64,000 nt of DNA, from NCBI GenBank assembly GCA_028753945.1, contig JAPNXP010000002.1:248001-312000 (forward strand), read 5' to 3'. The number at the start of each line of letters is the position of its first letter. Positions within the stretch are counted from its first letter, which is position 1. This stretch comes from Hexactinellida sp. DTS-2022. Its lineage: Eukaryota > Porifera > Hexactinellida. The notes under the pieces are model-generated. The model did not search any database. It was not told where the DNA came from and saw only the letters and a list, made by a program, of their open reading frames with translations. The translations under genes were made by a program, and so were the position numbers. Below are positions 21,434-32,826 of this stretch, one piece after another.

Positions 21434-22468
21434 ATGGATTGGATTTGGAACGGATATAATTGTACTCATTATGACCCGATTTATGTAAATAGGGTCATGT
21501 TGGGACTAGGTGTTAGTTCCGATATCGCATCATTACTTGGTTCCAGTTTCATTATAATCACATTCTTCCTATACAAAGATCTGCAGACAAAAGCAAGACA
21601 ATTATTACTCATGATTTCAATTTCAGATTTTTTTAATGCGGGCGCTTATTTTTTCGGGCAGACTTGGTCAATGGTTAATTTGAATTATTCAAGTTGTTAT
21701 GTTGGGAAGCCACAGTATGAAATATGGAGTTGCGTGGCCCAAGCTACTTTTAACAACTTTTTCAGTTTAAGTTGTTATTCGTTCACAATTTTACTCAGTT
21801 TTCACGTGGTATTCCTATTGGCTGGCAATAATTTATTTAAAAGGAAAGTGGTTTTTATTTTCACACTTATTTTTGGGTGGTTAGTTCCACTTCTGATTAC
21901 TTCGGTCGGTTTGGTTCCAGGTTGGTTTGGGCCAGGTGTCAGTGTCACAGTTGGGACCTGTTTTATTCGGAATTTCGGCAATAATTCGAGCGCCATTCGG
22001 AAAGACATTTTGATAGAATTATTTGTTGGAAAGATTTGGGATGTTGTTACGTTTGTTGTCATCTCATTTGTTTACTTTATAGCAATTTGTTTACTCTATA
22101 GACGTCGTAAACAAATGAATAGTAAGTCACTGATTAGCGAACAAGATTTCAAACTGGTTTTTATCCCAGTTGCTTTTTTGGTTTTCAGAATTTGGGGCGA
22201 ATTACATTTGATTTTTATGTACCACAAATATGTTGATGTTTTCCTGTATTTGCAAGCAATTTTCGAACCAGGGCAGGGATGGGCAAATTTCTTAGTTTAC
22301 ATTCTTTTGACTCGCGCCGTTCGAGATAAATTTAGAATTTGTAAGAAAAGGAAATCTAAAAATAGAAGTCAAAATGTAACTGGAAGTTATTTTTCTACTG
22401 AAAGACAAATGAATAATTTCAGTCAAAGCAAAGAGGTACAAGGTTCTTATTACCTTTATAAAGACTAA
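21434..22468 (+). CDS. GPCR 1, GPR157/cAMP-receptor-like
   Basis: Intronless, 344 residues, seven hydrophobic segments at about 22-46, 57-75, 105-128, 138-160, 202-225, 240-262 and 270-295. Family landmarks are KDLQTKARQ in loop 1, SDFFNA in helix 2, GWFGPG in the helix 4-5 region, VGTCFI in loop 2, GKIWD before helix 5, EQDFKLVFIP and FRIWG in helix 6, and EPGQGWAN in helix 7. These match the GPR157 branch of the cAMP-receptor-like GPCRs (compare GWCWI, GKLWE, DKKLVLIP and LRVW in human GPR157). The short N-terminus has WIWNGYNCT with a glycosylation site. The Ser/Asn-rich tail may be phosphorylated. The ligand is unknown. Confidence 0.88.
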   Translation: MDWIWNGYNCTHYDPIYVNRVMLGLGVSSDIASLLGSSFIIITFFLYKDLQTKARQLLLMISISDFFNAGAYFFGQTWSMVNLNYSSCYVGKPQYEIWSCVAQATFNNFFSLSCYSFTILLSFHVVFLLAGNNLFKRKVVFIFTLIFGWLVPLLITSVGLVPGWFGPGVSVTVGTCFIRNFGNNSSAIRKDILIELFVGKIWDVVTFVVISFVYFIAICLLYRRRKQMNSKSLISEQDFKLVFIPVAFLVFRIWGELHLIFMYHKYVDVFLYLQAIFEPGQGWANFLVYILLTRAVRDKFRICKKRKSKNRSQNVTGSYFSTERQMNNFSQSKEVQGSYYLYKD

Positions 22469-22937
22469 GTAAACAACAACAACAAAAATAATTAGATCAA
22501 CAATAAGAACGCCAACAACAACAATAACAACAACAACAATTAGTACTACTACTACGACAACAACAAATATGATAACAAAAACAATAATATAGTTTTATTT
22601 AATTTGTTTATTTGTATTTTAATATTATTTGATCAATTGGTGTATTTATTTCTTGTTTACAAATTAATTATTACAAATTTTTATTAAAATATTTATTGGG
22701 ATAATTATTTCATTTTCACAGTACCAATAGGATTCATACTAATTTCAATTATTTTCTTAAATTATTTATATTATAAAATCAATTATTTTGCCAAATTGGA
22801 ACTATACCTATTAGTTTCAGTTTCAAAATAAAGAGGATATATATATATAATGGAGTACACTTCTCAAGGTGTCAAAATATTTACTTATTATATCTTATTA
22901 ACAACTATTATTTACTATTTTAGCTATTTTCTTGACA
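22469..22937. other. Spacer with CAA-type microsatellite
   Basis: 22475-22590 is an (AAC)n/(AAT)n-rich tract in the 3' flank of GPCR 1. A TATATATATATA run at 22838-22850 is a possible TATA element for GPCR 2, about 90 bp from its ATG. Confidence 0.6.
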
Positions 22938-23945
22938 ATGGAATTCCCTGGAATTACACATCCATATTGCGACCATAATTACGCCACAAATTCCACTGTT
23001 AATATAAACAAATCCATGGTTGTAGTTGGCTTAATTTCAGACACATTTGCTATTAGTGGAGCTATTTTTGTAATCTTAACTTATTTCCTTTTCAAAGATT
23101 TGAAAACCCGCGCGCGCCAAATTCTCACATTTATAGCTTTTGCCGATTTATTCAACGCTATTTCCTATTTCATCGCACAATCTTATTATTTAGTAAACAG
23201 TAATTACACACTTTGTTATGTAAACAAATCTGTAATTGAGATAAGTATTTGTGTTGGTCAAGCATCGGCGAATAATTTATTTTCACTTCTTTCCTTTTCG
23301 TTTACAATATTACTGTCTTTCCATATTTTATTCCTGTTTATTGGGAAGAATATTTTGTATAAAAAGTTGAATTTTTATATTTCACTGTCACTCGGTTTTT
23401 GTGTTCCTTTCTTGATTACAAGTTTTGCATTTTGGTCTGGTTGGTTTGGGCCGGGGGAAACTGTTACGATTGGTTGGTGTTTTATTCGAGATTTCGCACA
23501 AAATAGGACTTCAATAAACATACGAAATTCAGCTATTTACGAATTCCTAACTGGCAAACTTTGGGATATTATCACCCTTATTGTTATTGGCATTATTTAT
23601 ATTTTGATTATAATTCGTTGTTTATGGATGCGACAAACTAAACGAAGTTGGAAAAACATTGGTGAACAAGATATCAAAATATTTTTAATCCCAATTATAT
23701 TTATTTTTTTAAGAACTTGGGGTGAAATTCATTTGGTTTGGACTATTAAGTTTCCAAATTCGCTAATTCCTTCTCCACTCTTATATTTGCAGGCAATATT
23801 TGAGCCTTCACAGGGATGGGCAAATGCTGTTGTTTACATTTTTTGGACCAAAAATGTTCGGAATCGTATTTTACAAGTTTTCTACTTTTGGAAAAGGAAA
23901 AATTATGTGTCAATAAACAATATGGAGAGTTCTGATGCAAATTGA
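22938..23945 (+). CDS. GPCR 2, GPR157/cAMP-receptor-like
   Basis: Intronless, 335 residues, starting at ATG 22938 (MEFPGITHPYC); a longer frame would use TTG. It shares with its neighbours the landmarks KDLKTRARQ, ADLFNAISYF, GWFGPGETVTIGWCFI, GKLWDIITL, EQDIKIFLIPI, LRTWGEIH and LQAIFEPSQGWANAVVY. N-terminal NST and later NYT sequons suggest an extracellular glycosylated N-terminus. It lies head-to-tail with GPCR 1 and GPCR 3, consistent with tandem duplication. It resembles GPCR 1 most closely (AIFEP in helix 7 in both). Confidence 0.88.
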   Translation: MEFPGITHPYCDHNYATNSTVNINKSMVVVGLISDTFAISGAIFVILTYFLFKDLKTRARQILTFIAFADLFNAISYFIAQSYYLVNSNYTLCYVNKSVIEISICVGQASANNLFSLLSFSFTILLSFHILFLFIGKNILYKKLNFYISLSLGFCVPFLITSFAFWSGWFGPGETVTIGWCFIRDFAQNRTSINIRNSAIYEFLTGKLWDIITLIVIGIIYILIIIRCLWMRQTKRSWKNIGEQDIKIFLIPIIFIFLRTWGEIHLVWTIKFPNSLIPSPLLYLQAIFEPSQGWANAVVYIFWTKNVRNRILQVFYFWKRKNYVSINNMESSDAN

Positions 23946-24100
23946 ATTTGTTGTTGTTTATAATTATTTGTTTTATTTACTTGAAATTTTATTTTTATTG
24001 TTTTATGTTTTCTATAATTACAATTAATGCATATTAACAAAGTAACTAATCCTATTTATAAATATGCATATCTATTTAGTAGTATTTTGTTTCAGTATTC

Positions 24101-24109
24101 TATATAAAG
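24101..24109 (+). promoter_or_regulatory. TATA box of GPCR 3
   Basis: TATATAAAG, about 43 bp upstream of the ATG at 24144. Confidence 0.6.
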
Positions 24110-24143
24110 CCACTTGGGACACAATTGTAATAATTTATTAAAT

Positions 24144-25274
24144 ATGGAAATCAAACGTGATTGGTGGGTTGGAAAAGCAAAATGTGTCGGTTTCCCAAAT
24201 GCCACTTATAACACCTCTTCAAACGGAATTTGTACAAATAATTATAGCGAATTTATTTCAGGTTTGGCGCTCATTTTTGATTTATTCTCCATTTTTGGTT
24301 CCGTTTTCATAATTGGAACTTACTTTGCATTTCATGACCTCAGAACGCGCGCCAGATTAATTCTAATCATGATTTCCATCGCAGATCTGATTCTATCGCT
24401 AGCCTATGGGATCGCGTTTATTTACAGTATCTTCAAAAGAGAATTCGCGACTTGCTACGATGACAAACCCGAACTGGAACTAACTGTTTGTATCTTACAA
24501 GCGACGGTTTCAAATTTCGCAAATAATTCGTCAATCATTTGGACATCCCTCCTAGGTATACACATAACGATGTTATTTTTCCGATCGAAAAAAATGTTAT
24601 TTATGAACAACAAATGTTTTTTTATAATTTGCTTGTTCGCTTGGGGATTTCCATTTTTGGTGGCGATTTTTGGTTTAATTTTAAACATATTTGGACCTGG
24701 TAATCAGAATGTTAATGTCGGTTGGTGTTTTATTAGTTCCTATTATAAACTGGAACCAAACAGTACTTCACAGGATGGACATTTTATTCTACAGCTGTTT
24801 ATGGCAAAGTTTTGGGAAATGTTTATATTTTTGTTGTTGAGTATCACCTATTCATTTTCGTGTTACAGAGTTTGTAAATACAACAAAATGAAGAAAGGAG
24901 TTTGGGGATTCGCCAATTCAAGTGATTTGAGATTAATTTGGATTCCAATCGTATTTTTCTTGTTGAAAATTTGGGGAAATATTCGCTGGGTTTTGACATT
25001 AATTATGGAATTTTACGGGCCGTTTCACCCAATGGGATTCTGTGTTTCTGACATTCTTTTAGGTGTATTACAGGCAATAGGCGATTCAGGACAAGGTTGG
25101 GCAAATGCACTTTTGTATATTTTATTCAATGAAGTATTACGAAGAAGGTTATGGGCTAATTTTAAGATTTATTGTTGTTTACATCGACAATCTAGACTTG
25201 GAAGTATGTTGTATTGGAACTATAGCGAGAAATCACCCCTCGTGACTCGAGGGAGAAAAGAAACAGCTGTATAA
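24144..25274 (+). CDS. GPCR 3, GPR157/cAMP-receptor-like
   Basis: Intronless, 376 residues from ATG 24144 (MEIKRDWWVGK); the longer frame starts with TTG. Its N-terminus is longer, with WWVGKAKC and two N-glycosylation sites. Landmarks: HDLRTRARL, ADLILSLAYGIAF, FGPGNQNVNVGWCFI, AKFWEMFIF, DLRLIWIPIVF, LKIWGNIRWVL and GDSGQGWANALLYILF. Helix 6-7 features (LIWIPIVF, WGNIRWV) are shared with GPCR 4, so these two form a subgroup. The cytoplasmic tail contains CC and basic residues. Confidence 0.88.
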   Translation: MEIKRDWWVGKAKCVGFPNATYNTSSNGICTNNYSEFISGLALIFDLFSIFGSVFIIGTYFAFHDLRTRARLILIMISIADLILSLAYGIAFIYSIFKREFATCYDDKPELELTVCILQATVSNFANNSSIIWTSLLGIHITMLFFRSKKMLFMNNKCFFIICLFAWGFPFLVAIFGLILNIFGPGNQNVNVGWCFISSYYKLEPNSTSQDGHFILQLFMAKFWEMFIFLLLSITYSFSCYRVCKYNKMKKGVWGFANSSDLRLIWIPIVFFLLKIWGNIRWVLTLIMEFYGPFHPMGFCVSDILLGVLQAIGDSGQGWANALLYILFNEVLRRRLWANFKIYCCLHRQSRLGSMLYWNYSEKSPLVTRGRKETAV

Positions 25275-25600
25275 ACATAATAATAATAATACATGTTCTA
25301 TTTATAGATTTTATGAATGTTGTATAATATATATCTATACTGTATATTAATTGAGATTTTACTAATATTGGATTTAAATCTGGATAACTAACAGTTCCAT
25401 TTTAAAAAAATTTAAAGCGCCAAATTTTAAATTTTTCGAAAAAATTCCGCGGTGAAATTTTTTCCCTCGATAGTAGTAAAATAATTTCTTATTGAGTTAA
25501 TTTTTAGTTCAATAATATTCTGTATAATAATTCATGCAATAATCACAAAAGAGTAAATCAATAAACAAACAAGGTATAATAAAGTAAATACAAACAAATA
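25275..25600. other. Spacer between convergent GPCRs 3 and 4
   Basis: 3' flanks of two convergent genes. No feature beyond one AAAGCGCCAAATTTTAAATT motif near 25415. Confidence 0.5.
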
Positions 25601-26674
25601 CTAGTTGACATAGGATCTATTATTAGATGAGCTACCCCTAGACTCAGTTTCTGACACCAACTCTTGTCTTTCATTTTTTGGCCGAAAATTTAAAAAGCAT
25701 TCAAAAATTCTCTTTCGCATTGCCTGATTGAATATTATATATAAAATAGCGTTCGCCCACCCTTGTCCAGTATCCCCTATTAATTGCATAAACGCGAGAA
25801 CTATATCATAATCAGGACAGTGGTTAAATTCCGATTTATTTGATACTTCCATTACCCAACGAATATTGCCCCAAAGCCTTAAAAAGAGATACACCAAAGG
25901 GATCCAAATTAACCGGAAATCATGTCTTTGTGTGAAGCGCCAAACTCGAGTTTTGTAGTAATTAAGTCGACACAATTTACAAGCGGAAACCGTGTACACA
26001 ATTGCGAGAATAAATACAGTCACTAATTCCCAGAATTTCGAAATAGAAAACTCTACTATAGAATGTTCTAGAATACCTTCCATTAAACCGTCACTTGAAT
26101 AATTTGCCACGAAACACCAGCCAACATTAACACTTTGAGCGCCAGGGCCTAACCTACCAAATCCGTACGAAAATACAACCACAATTAACGAACAAACCCA
26201 ACAAACAAAATGTGCGATTCCCAAAACATATTTGTTGTCAAGATAATTCTTGCTGAAAAACAAACAAGTTATGTGAATGCCTAAAACGCAAGTCCAACAA
26301 TTCGAGGCCAAAGTTGCGAAGAGATTAATCGCTGATTGGATGGCGCATAAATTATATTCAGCTGTCGGTTTATTTTCATAGCAAAGTGAATAATATATAT
26401 TTCTTGCTGTGTAGACAAAAGCAAAAATATAAGCAAATGCATTCAGTAAATCTGAAGTTGCGATCATAAGTAGGATAAACCTGGCTTTTGTTCTCAATTC
26501 CTTGAAAAGTATGTAAGTCAAAATTATAAAAAATGCGCCAAATATTGATAAAATGCTTGAGGTGAGACCAACTGACACTAGGGCACCATGATACTTGAAA
26601 ATGCAAGTTCCATTTGACGACTTTAGAGGAAGGTTAGGACAACTCGCATTGCCAATCCATTCGAATTCAAACAT
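25601..26674 (-). CDS. GPCR 4, GPR157/cAMP-receptor-like
   Basis: Intronless, 357 residues, starting MFEFEWIGNASC. Landmarks: KELRTKARF, TSDLLNAFAYIFAFVY, FGRLGPGAQSVNVGWCFV, SKFWELVTVF, HDFRLIWIPLVYL, LRLWGNIRWVMEV and GDTGQGWANAILYIIF. Divergent in strand from GPCR 3 and head-to-tail with GPCR 5. The basic C-terminal tail ends in a Ser/Asn-rich stretch. A minus-strand TATA box lies about 37 bp upstream. Confidence 0.88.
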   Translation of the reverse strand: MFEFEWIGNASCPNLPLKSSNGTCIFKYHGALVSVGLTSSILSIFGAFFIILTYILFKELRTKARFILLMIATSDLLNAFAYIFAFVYTARNIYYSLCYENKPTAEYNLCAIQSAINLFATLASNCWTCVLGIHITCLFFSKNYLDNKYVLGIAHFVCWVCSLIVVVFSYGFGRLGPGAQSVNVGWCFVANYSSDGLMEGILEHSIVEFSISKFWELVTVFILAIVYTVSACKLCRLNYYKTRVWRFTQRHDFRLIWIPLVYLFLRLWGNIRWVMEVSNKSEFNHCPDYDIVLAFMQLIGDTGQGWANAILYIIFNQAMRKRIFECFLNFRPKNERQELVSETESRGSSSNNRSYVN

Positions 26675-26710
26675 TTTGAAGAAGGAATAATTAATTTCAT
26701 CAAACTTAGT

Positions 26711-26720
26711 TTATTTATAG
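26711..26720 (-). promoter_or_regulatory. TATA box of GPCR 4
   Basis: CTATAAATAA on the minus strand, about 37 bp from the ATG. Confidence 0.55.
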
Positions 26721-27029
26721 GTATGCCTATCAATTGAGATTAATTTCAAAACTTGAACTATGACTAAAGTGGAACCAAAATATATTAGGTTTCAGTTACA
26801 AAGTGAACTGTTTTAAAAGCCACTAAATTGTTCATTAAAGTGTTTTGGCGCTTTTGATTTTTAGGCGCGTAAATTAGCGATAAAATATTTGTAATATTTT
26901 TGAGGCACAATAGGAAATAGGAACCAATCATTTTAATAATAAACAAATACTTGAATAAAAGTCAAAAAGTTTATCCAGGGGAAATAAAGTTAGTTACAAT
27001 TATAAATGGAAAGAGTAAACAAACAACAA
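26721..27029. other. Spacer between GPCRs 4 and 5
   Basis: Contains a TTTGGCGCTTTTGATTTTTA / GGCGCGTAAATT motif cluster at 26845-26875. Nothing else seen. Confidence 0.5.
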
Positions 27030-28160
27030 TTAATAAATCGATCTCCTTCCTTGTTTCTGTTCATTAACTAATCTGTCTCTCTCTCGATTATCGAGCTCAG
27101 TTGGCACCTTCCTCCAAAATAAACAACAACAACAAACACGTTTAAATGCCGCCTTAATAGTTTCGATTAATCTGAGACGAATACTTCGTGTAAACAGGAT
27201 ATACAAAGTAGCATTGGCCAATCCTTGCCCCGGATCTCCTATCACCTGTAAATAAGCCAATATTTTTTCAACCGGACTTCCACAAGTGGCAGCAAACTCT
27301 TCAAAATTCGAATGAAATATTATTTCAATCAACCAACGTGTGTCACCCCAAATCCTCAGAATAAAGAACGCCAAAGGGATGAAAATCAATTTAAAATCAG
27401 GACCGGAAAAGGTAAATCGATCATCTTTTAATCTCCGACAAAACAAACGAACCACAATTACCGAATATAGAATTACAATTGTAACCATTGCAGTCAAATC
27501 CCACATTTTCGCAAAAACAAACTCGAATACCCAATGAAATTTCTGGTCCCTTGACACAGGTGACATAATGTAATAGTTTATAAAACACCAACCAGCGGTA
27601 GAAGTAGGCGGACCCGGTCCTAAAACGTTAAGAAAAAATGCGGCAAATGTCGTCAAAAGAGGAAAACCCCATCCCACAAAAAGTAGGCACAAAAACACGA
27701 ATTTCTGTTTGAAATAAGTTTTCTCGAAAAATAGGAAAAAAATATGGAATCCTAACACGACTGTCCAGAAAAACGAACAAAGCGGAAAATACAAATCAAA
27801 CCAAGACTCAATAATACAACCCCATAATTCAACATGAGACTTATCCTTATGACAACTCGAAAAATGTGGATTTGCAATCGACCATATAAATGCCACACCA
27901 TAGGATACCGAAGTGAAAAAATCACAAATTGCTATAAATAGGAGGAATAATCTCGCCCGTGTTCTTTGATCCTTATATGCCCAAAATGTCCAAATTATCA
28001 ATAAAGATCCTAAAATTGATAAGACATCAAAAAATAATCCGACACCCAAAAGGGGATAACTGACACAAGTAGCCGTGGAATTTTGTGAACCTTCACTGTC
28101 ATTCAAATTATCGCAATCCTTCTCTGCATTCCAAATACCAAAGTTGTAACCTTGTACCAT
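27030..28160 (-). CDS. GPCR 5, GPR157/cAMP-receptor-like
   Basis: Intronless, 376 residues, starting MVQGYNFGIWNAEKDC. Landmarks: KDQRTRARL, CDFFTSVSYGVAF, LGPGPPTSTAGWCFI, AKMWDLTAMV, DFKLIFIPLAF, LRIWGDTRWLI and GDPGQGLANATLYILF, where the usual Trp of QGWAN is Leu. The tail has a cysteine run (VCCCC), a possible palmitoylation site, and a charged C-terminus. Confidence 0.88.
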   Translation of the reverse strand: MVQGYNFGIWNAEKDCDNLNDSEGSQNSTATCVSYPLLGVGLFFDVLSILGSLLIIWTFWAYKDQRTRARLFLLFIAICDFFTSVSYGVAFIWSIANPHFSSCHKDKSHVELWGCIIESWFDLYFPLCSFFWTVVLGFHIFFLFFEKTYFKQKFVFLCLLFVGWGFPLLTTFAAFFLNVLGPGPPTSTAGWCFINYYIMSPVSRDQKFHWVFEFVFAKMWDLTAMVTIVILYSVIVVRLFCRRLKDDRFTFSGPDFKLIFIPLAFFILRIWGDTRWLIEIIFHSNFEEFAATCGSPVEKILAYLQVIGDPGQGLANATLYILFTRSIRLRLIETIKAAFKRVCCCCLFWRKVPTELDNRERDRLVNEQKQGRRSIY

Positions 28161-28186
28161 TTTTTGATTGATCTCGAGAAATTATT

Positions 28187-28196
28187 CATTTATAGG
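28187..28196 (-). promoter_or_regulatory. TATA box of GPCR 5
   Basis: CCTATAAATG on the minus strand, about 30 bp upstream of the ATG. Confidence 0.5.
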
Positions 28197-28410
28197 ATCG
28201 ACTATAGTATTGATTTCAGTTTGGTTAACCAATTAAATTGCAACTTAAATCATTTGCCTATTTTTATGATCACATTCCTATGTGAGAGTAACGTTGTCAA
28301 GAGAGAAATTTTATGAATGCCAAAGAAATTGCCATAATTAATACAAATGAAACTTTGAAAATCAAATTTTCAAATGGATGTGAAGTTAGCAGCAAGTCCA
28401 GCAGCAAAAA

Positions 28411-29830
28411 GTGAGCACGATGCATCTGGTTATAACTCCACTCTACCATAGGCTGTGGGGCTAAAATTAATACCACAGCTCTATCCCCGATGTAGGTTTA
28501 TGAAATTTCAATTTTTAGTCTCTAACACCCAAAACCACTTGACAGTGACAGTGCAAAAATTACCCTTTTTCACTAGATAACCCACATCCAATTTGAGTGA
28601 GCACGATACACCTGGTTATAACTCCACTATACCATTGCTTGGCGGGCTGAAATTTATACCACAGCTTTATCCCCGATGTAGGTTTACGCTATTTCAATTT
28701 TTAGTCTCTAACATCCAAAACCACTTGACAGTGACAGTGCAAAAATTACCCTTTTTCACTGGATAATTATCCCACATCCAAATTGAGTGAGCACGATGCA
28801 TCTGGTTATAACTCCACTATACCATTGCTTGGCGGGCTGAAATTTATACCACAGCTCTATCCCCGATGTAGGTTTACGCTATTTCAATTTTTAGTCTCTA
28901 ACATCCAAAACCACTTGACAGTGACAATGCAAAAATTACCCTTTTTCACTAGATAATTTATCCCACATCCAAATTGAGTGAGCACGATGCATCTGGTTAT
29001 AGCTACACTCTACCATAGGCTGTGGGGCTAAAATTAATACCACAGCTCTATCCCCGATGTAGGTTTATGAAATTTCAATTTTTAGTCTCTAACACCCAAA
29101 ACCACTTGACAGTGACAGTGCAAAAATTACCCTTTTTCACTAGATAACCCACATCCAATTTGAGTGAGCACGATACACCTGGTTATAACTCCACTATACC
29201 ATTGCTTGGCGGGCTGAAATTTATACCACAGCTTTATCCCCGATGTAGGTTTACGCTATTTCAATTTTTAGTCTCTAACATCCAAAACCACTTGACAGTG
29301 ACAGTGCAAAAATTACCCTTTTTCACTGGATAATTATCCCACATCCAAATTGAGTGAGCACGATGCATCTGGTTATAACTCCACTATACCATTGCTTGGC
29401 GGGCTGAAATTTATACCACAGCTCTATCCCCGATGTAGGTTTACGCTATTTCAATTTTTAGTCTCTAACATCCAAAACCACTTGACAGTGACAGTGCAAA
29501 AATGACCCATTTTCACTGGATAATTATCCCACATCCAATTTGAGTGAGCACGATGCATCTGGTTATAACTACACTATACCATTGCTTGGCGGGCTGAAAT
29601 TTATACCACAGCTCTATCCCCGATGTAGGTTTACGCTATTTCAATTTTTAGTCTCTAACATCCAAAACCACTTGACAGTGACAGTGCAAAAATGACCCAT
29701 TTTCACTAGATAATTATCCCACATCCAAATTGAGTGAGCACGATGCATCTGGTTATAACTCCACTCTACTATAGGCTGGCGGGCTGAAATTGATGCCACA
29801 GCTCTATTCCCGATGTAGGTTTATACTATT
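28411..29830. repeat. Subterminal tandem array, left arm
   Basis: Eight units start with GTGAGCACGATGCATCTGG at about 28411, 28597, 28787, 28978, 29164, 29354, 29544 and 29734. Units 1-3 and 4-6 are near-identical blocks of about 567 bp, so the array also grew by a higher-order duplication. Confidence 0.9.
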
Positions 29831-30564
29831 TCAAAAAAACATGTATCAATTTTCATCCCATAATGACTAATCATATTTACGAGTGTGAAGTTGGCGCAGT
29901 ATTCAACTGAGCACAGATCAAATCCAAATTTGAGGCCCTTCCCACAGTTGGATTTGGCCAAAAATTACACCCCTTAAAGGGGAGATACGGACATTTTTGA
30001 TTCTGGATAAAAATCTTATAATTTTTATTTTTTGTATTTATTTTAAAAATTATGTCTGAGCACTAAAAAAAATTATTTTTGACAACAATTTTTCGAAAAT
30101 GAAGTTAAAACTTTGCAAACTTTGCATACATGTTTGTGAGTAAGGGACGTTTCTTATTTCAAAATATTTCAAAAAAATATCAATATTCCTATGAGATAGA
30201 GCTTGGCAAAGTTTAACATCTATTTACTTCAGATTATATATTTCTATATTGATCGAGTGAACAAGCACATGTGCTAAAGTATTCATCTATTTGGTAATAA
30301 TTCGATAATGATTTATTATAGTTTAGCGTTTCCAATTTGTCTTTGCCATAGTCAATTATATACAGCCTAGTTCTCGTATTTTCTGCTCAACATTTATACT
30401 GCATTCAAAACTCTAAATTATTATTATTTTTAAAAATACTATTTCATACAAAGACAACTGATGTATTAATAATACACAATACCTCACAGACAATACCTAA
30501 TACAGAATAACTTTTGTATGTAAGATGAGGGAGAGCAATGGCATATAATAAGTTAAGATATATT

Positions 30565-32355
30565 CTAGGATTTGTGGGTAATAACATAATTTTTGTTAGA
30601 TGTCAATTGTTTTAGTTTTAAAACTTTAGCACAGATTTCACTGTAGATCCCCTCAAAATGTCTCCCAAAAGGGGAAGTTTTTATATAGGTATCCTTTTCA
30701 AAATTTTCAGGGTTATCGTCTTTAACTATACTTTCTAAATCTAACAAACTCTTAGTAACTGGGGGTAACATTGATTCAGTTGTCATTAAAACACACAGGG
30801 ATGCAAAAACAATATTTATTTCGTCGATGTTTGAATTTGTTTTGTACCATAGTACCGCATGCATGTAGCACTAACTGTTTGAGTCGTTTATCAATTTTAT
30901 AATTCTTAGCTAATTTGTAACTAATACTTGGATTATGTGTGTCGAAGGAGATGCAATACAGTTGGTAAATTTAAAATTTGCATTGGTTTTACAGTTTACA
31001 ATTTCCCAGCATTTAGATAAATATATATGGATATACTTTGTTTATTGAATGCTAAACATGTACTATGCATTAATGGTTAACTATAGTCCATTTCAACTTG
31101 GTCAATATTTATATCTTATGGAGAATTAGCTTACTAGTTAAAATCCATTTATTTAAAAAAGGAGTTATTTCGGAGAATCCCTGGGCACTACTTATCATTT
31201 CTGCAACAGGTAAAGGGCTCGTGCAAAATTCAGGGTGCTGTAAAGTAAGAGCATAATAGTATATCGATTTTGCACATATTGATGGCACTTTAATAATAGA
31301 ACTCGTGGCGTCGATATTCAGTACAATATTTTTATTTTTTAAGAATTTAAAAACTTCTATCTGTTTTAAGGTATATACATTAATAATAAATGGATCTTGT
31401 ACCATATATTTAATGTAACCGGTATTTGATCGTCAGGTAACTCTAAACGGAAAAGTATTTCAGTTTCCAAAATATCTATTATATCGTCATTGGAGACCTA
31501 TCTATAGAGTTCATGTCTGATTTAATTCTTCACAAAGTTTGTCGGGATTTTAGATTAGAGAAATTACCCCTTTTGAATGCCTCGATATTCTTTTCCAATA
31601 TAATTGTCTATTAAAAATATTACTTGCTGAAATATTAATTAATTGTTACCCCATTTTTTTCCTTTCACATGCATTAATGTGACGTGCATGAGTAGTTTTA
31701 TTATTTGCATGTTCTAACGAAATATCACCATTGGAATGATAGCCGATAGCTAAGCATTATAATCTATTGAATTAAAATCATTCTCAATTGAAAAAGTTAC
31801 AGAAAAACAATTAGAGAATTTACATACTGCCCAAGTTTGGAAAAACGAGGATTTAAATTTCCTACTATCACATTTTTTTGAACCAATAATGTTTAAACTT
31901 TAAAACACAAATTGAATTTATTTCTGAAAAACTTTTAGCAATTAGACTAGTCCATTCTATATTCAATCGATATTTACCATCATCATCTATGTAACTATGC
32001 TATTTAACTCTTCTCTATCTATATAAAACTCGCCGAAACAATTTCTACTATAAAATAATTTTGTATCTTTTTCAAATGCATTAATAATTGGAAAATCAAC
32101 ATTTTCAGGTTTACTAAAAATAAAGCCAAGCATGTTTTCTAAATTATTCGAATTTTTTAATGGATCATTAAGTGCAAAAACAATTGTAATCAATATATAT
32201 ATTTTTGAAATACAAACGTCTCCTCCATTGAATGACACTATTTTTGTCCCGTTCCAACAATGAGAAGTGTCTAAAATTATAACTTGAAGCATGCTCAGTT
32301 GAAAATGTATTATAAGGGTACTGAGTCTACTGACGTGATCAATGAATAAGTGCAA
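30565..32355 (-). pseudogene. Decayed transposase fragments inside the long-arm element
   Basis: Three separated minus-strand frames lie in order 32355..31987, 31405..31109 and 30864..30565. The middle one contains VLNIDATSSIIK, then IYYYALTL and PLPVAEMISS, the kind of block around a first catalytic Asp in DDE transposases. Stops and frame changes separate them, so the element looks non-functional. The family is not certain. Confidence 0.5.
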
Positions 32356-32826
32356 AATTATTTCAATTGTATCTCATAGGAATATTGATATTTTTTTGAA
32401 ATATTTTGAAATAAGAAACGTCCCTTACTCACAAACATGTATGCAAAGTTTGCAAAGTTTTAACTTCATTTTCGAAAAATTGTTGTCAAAAATAATTTTT
32501 TTTAGTGCTCAGGCATAATTTTTTTAAATAAATACAAAAAATAAAAATTATAAGATTTTTATCCAGAATCAAAAATGTCCGTATCTCCCCTTTAAGGGGC
32601 GTAATTTTTGGCCAAATCCAACTGTGGGAAGGGCCTCAAATTTGGATTTGATCTGTGCTCAGTTGAATACTGCGCCAACTTCACACTCGTAAATATGATT
32701 AGTCATTATGGGATGAAAATTGATACATGTTTTTTGAAATAGTATAAACCTACATCGGGAATAGAGCTGTGGCATCAATTTCAGCCCGCCAGCCTATAGT
32801 AGAGTGGAGTTATAACCAGATGCATC

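Noticed and set aside
22932..22938. Earlier starts for GPCR 2 (22932), GPCR 3 (24114) and MIB (37435)
   Set aside because: These begin with TTG or GTG codons. The first in-frame ATGs are 22938, 24144 and 37444.
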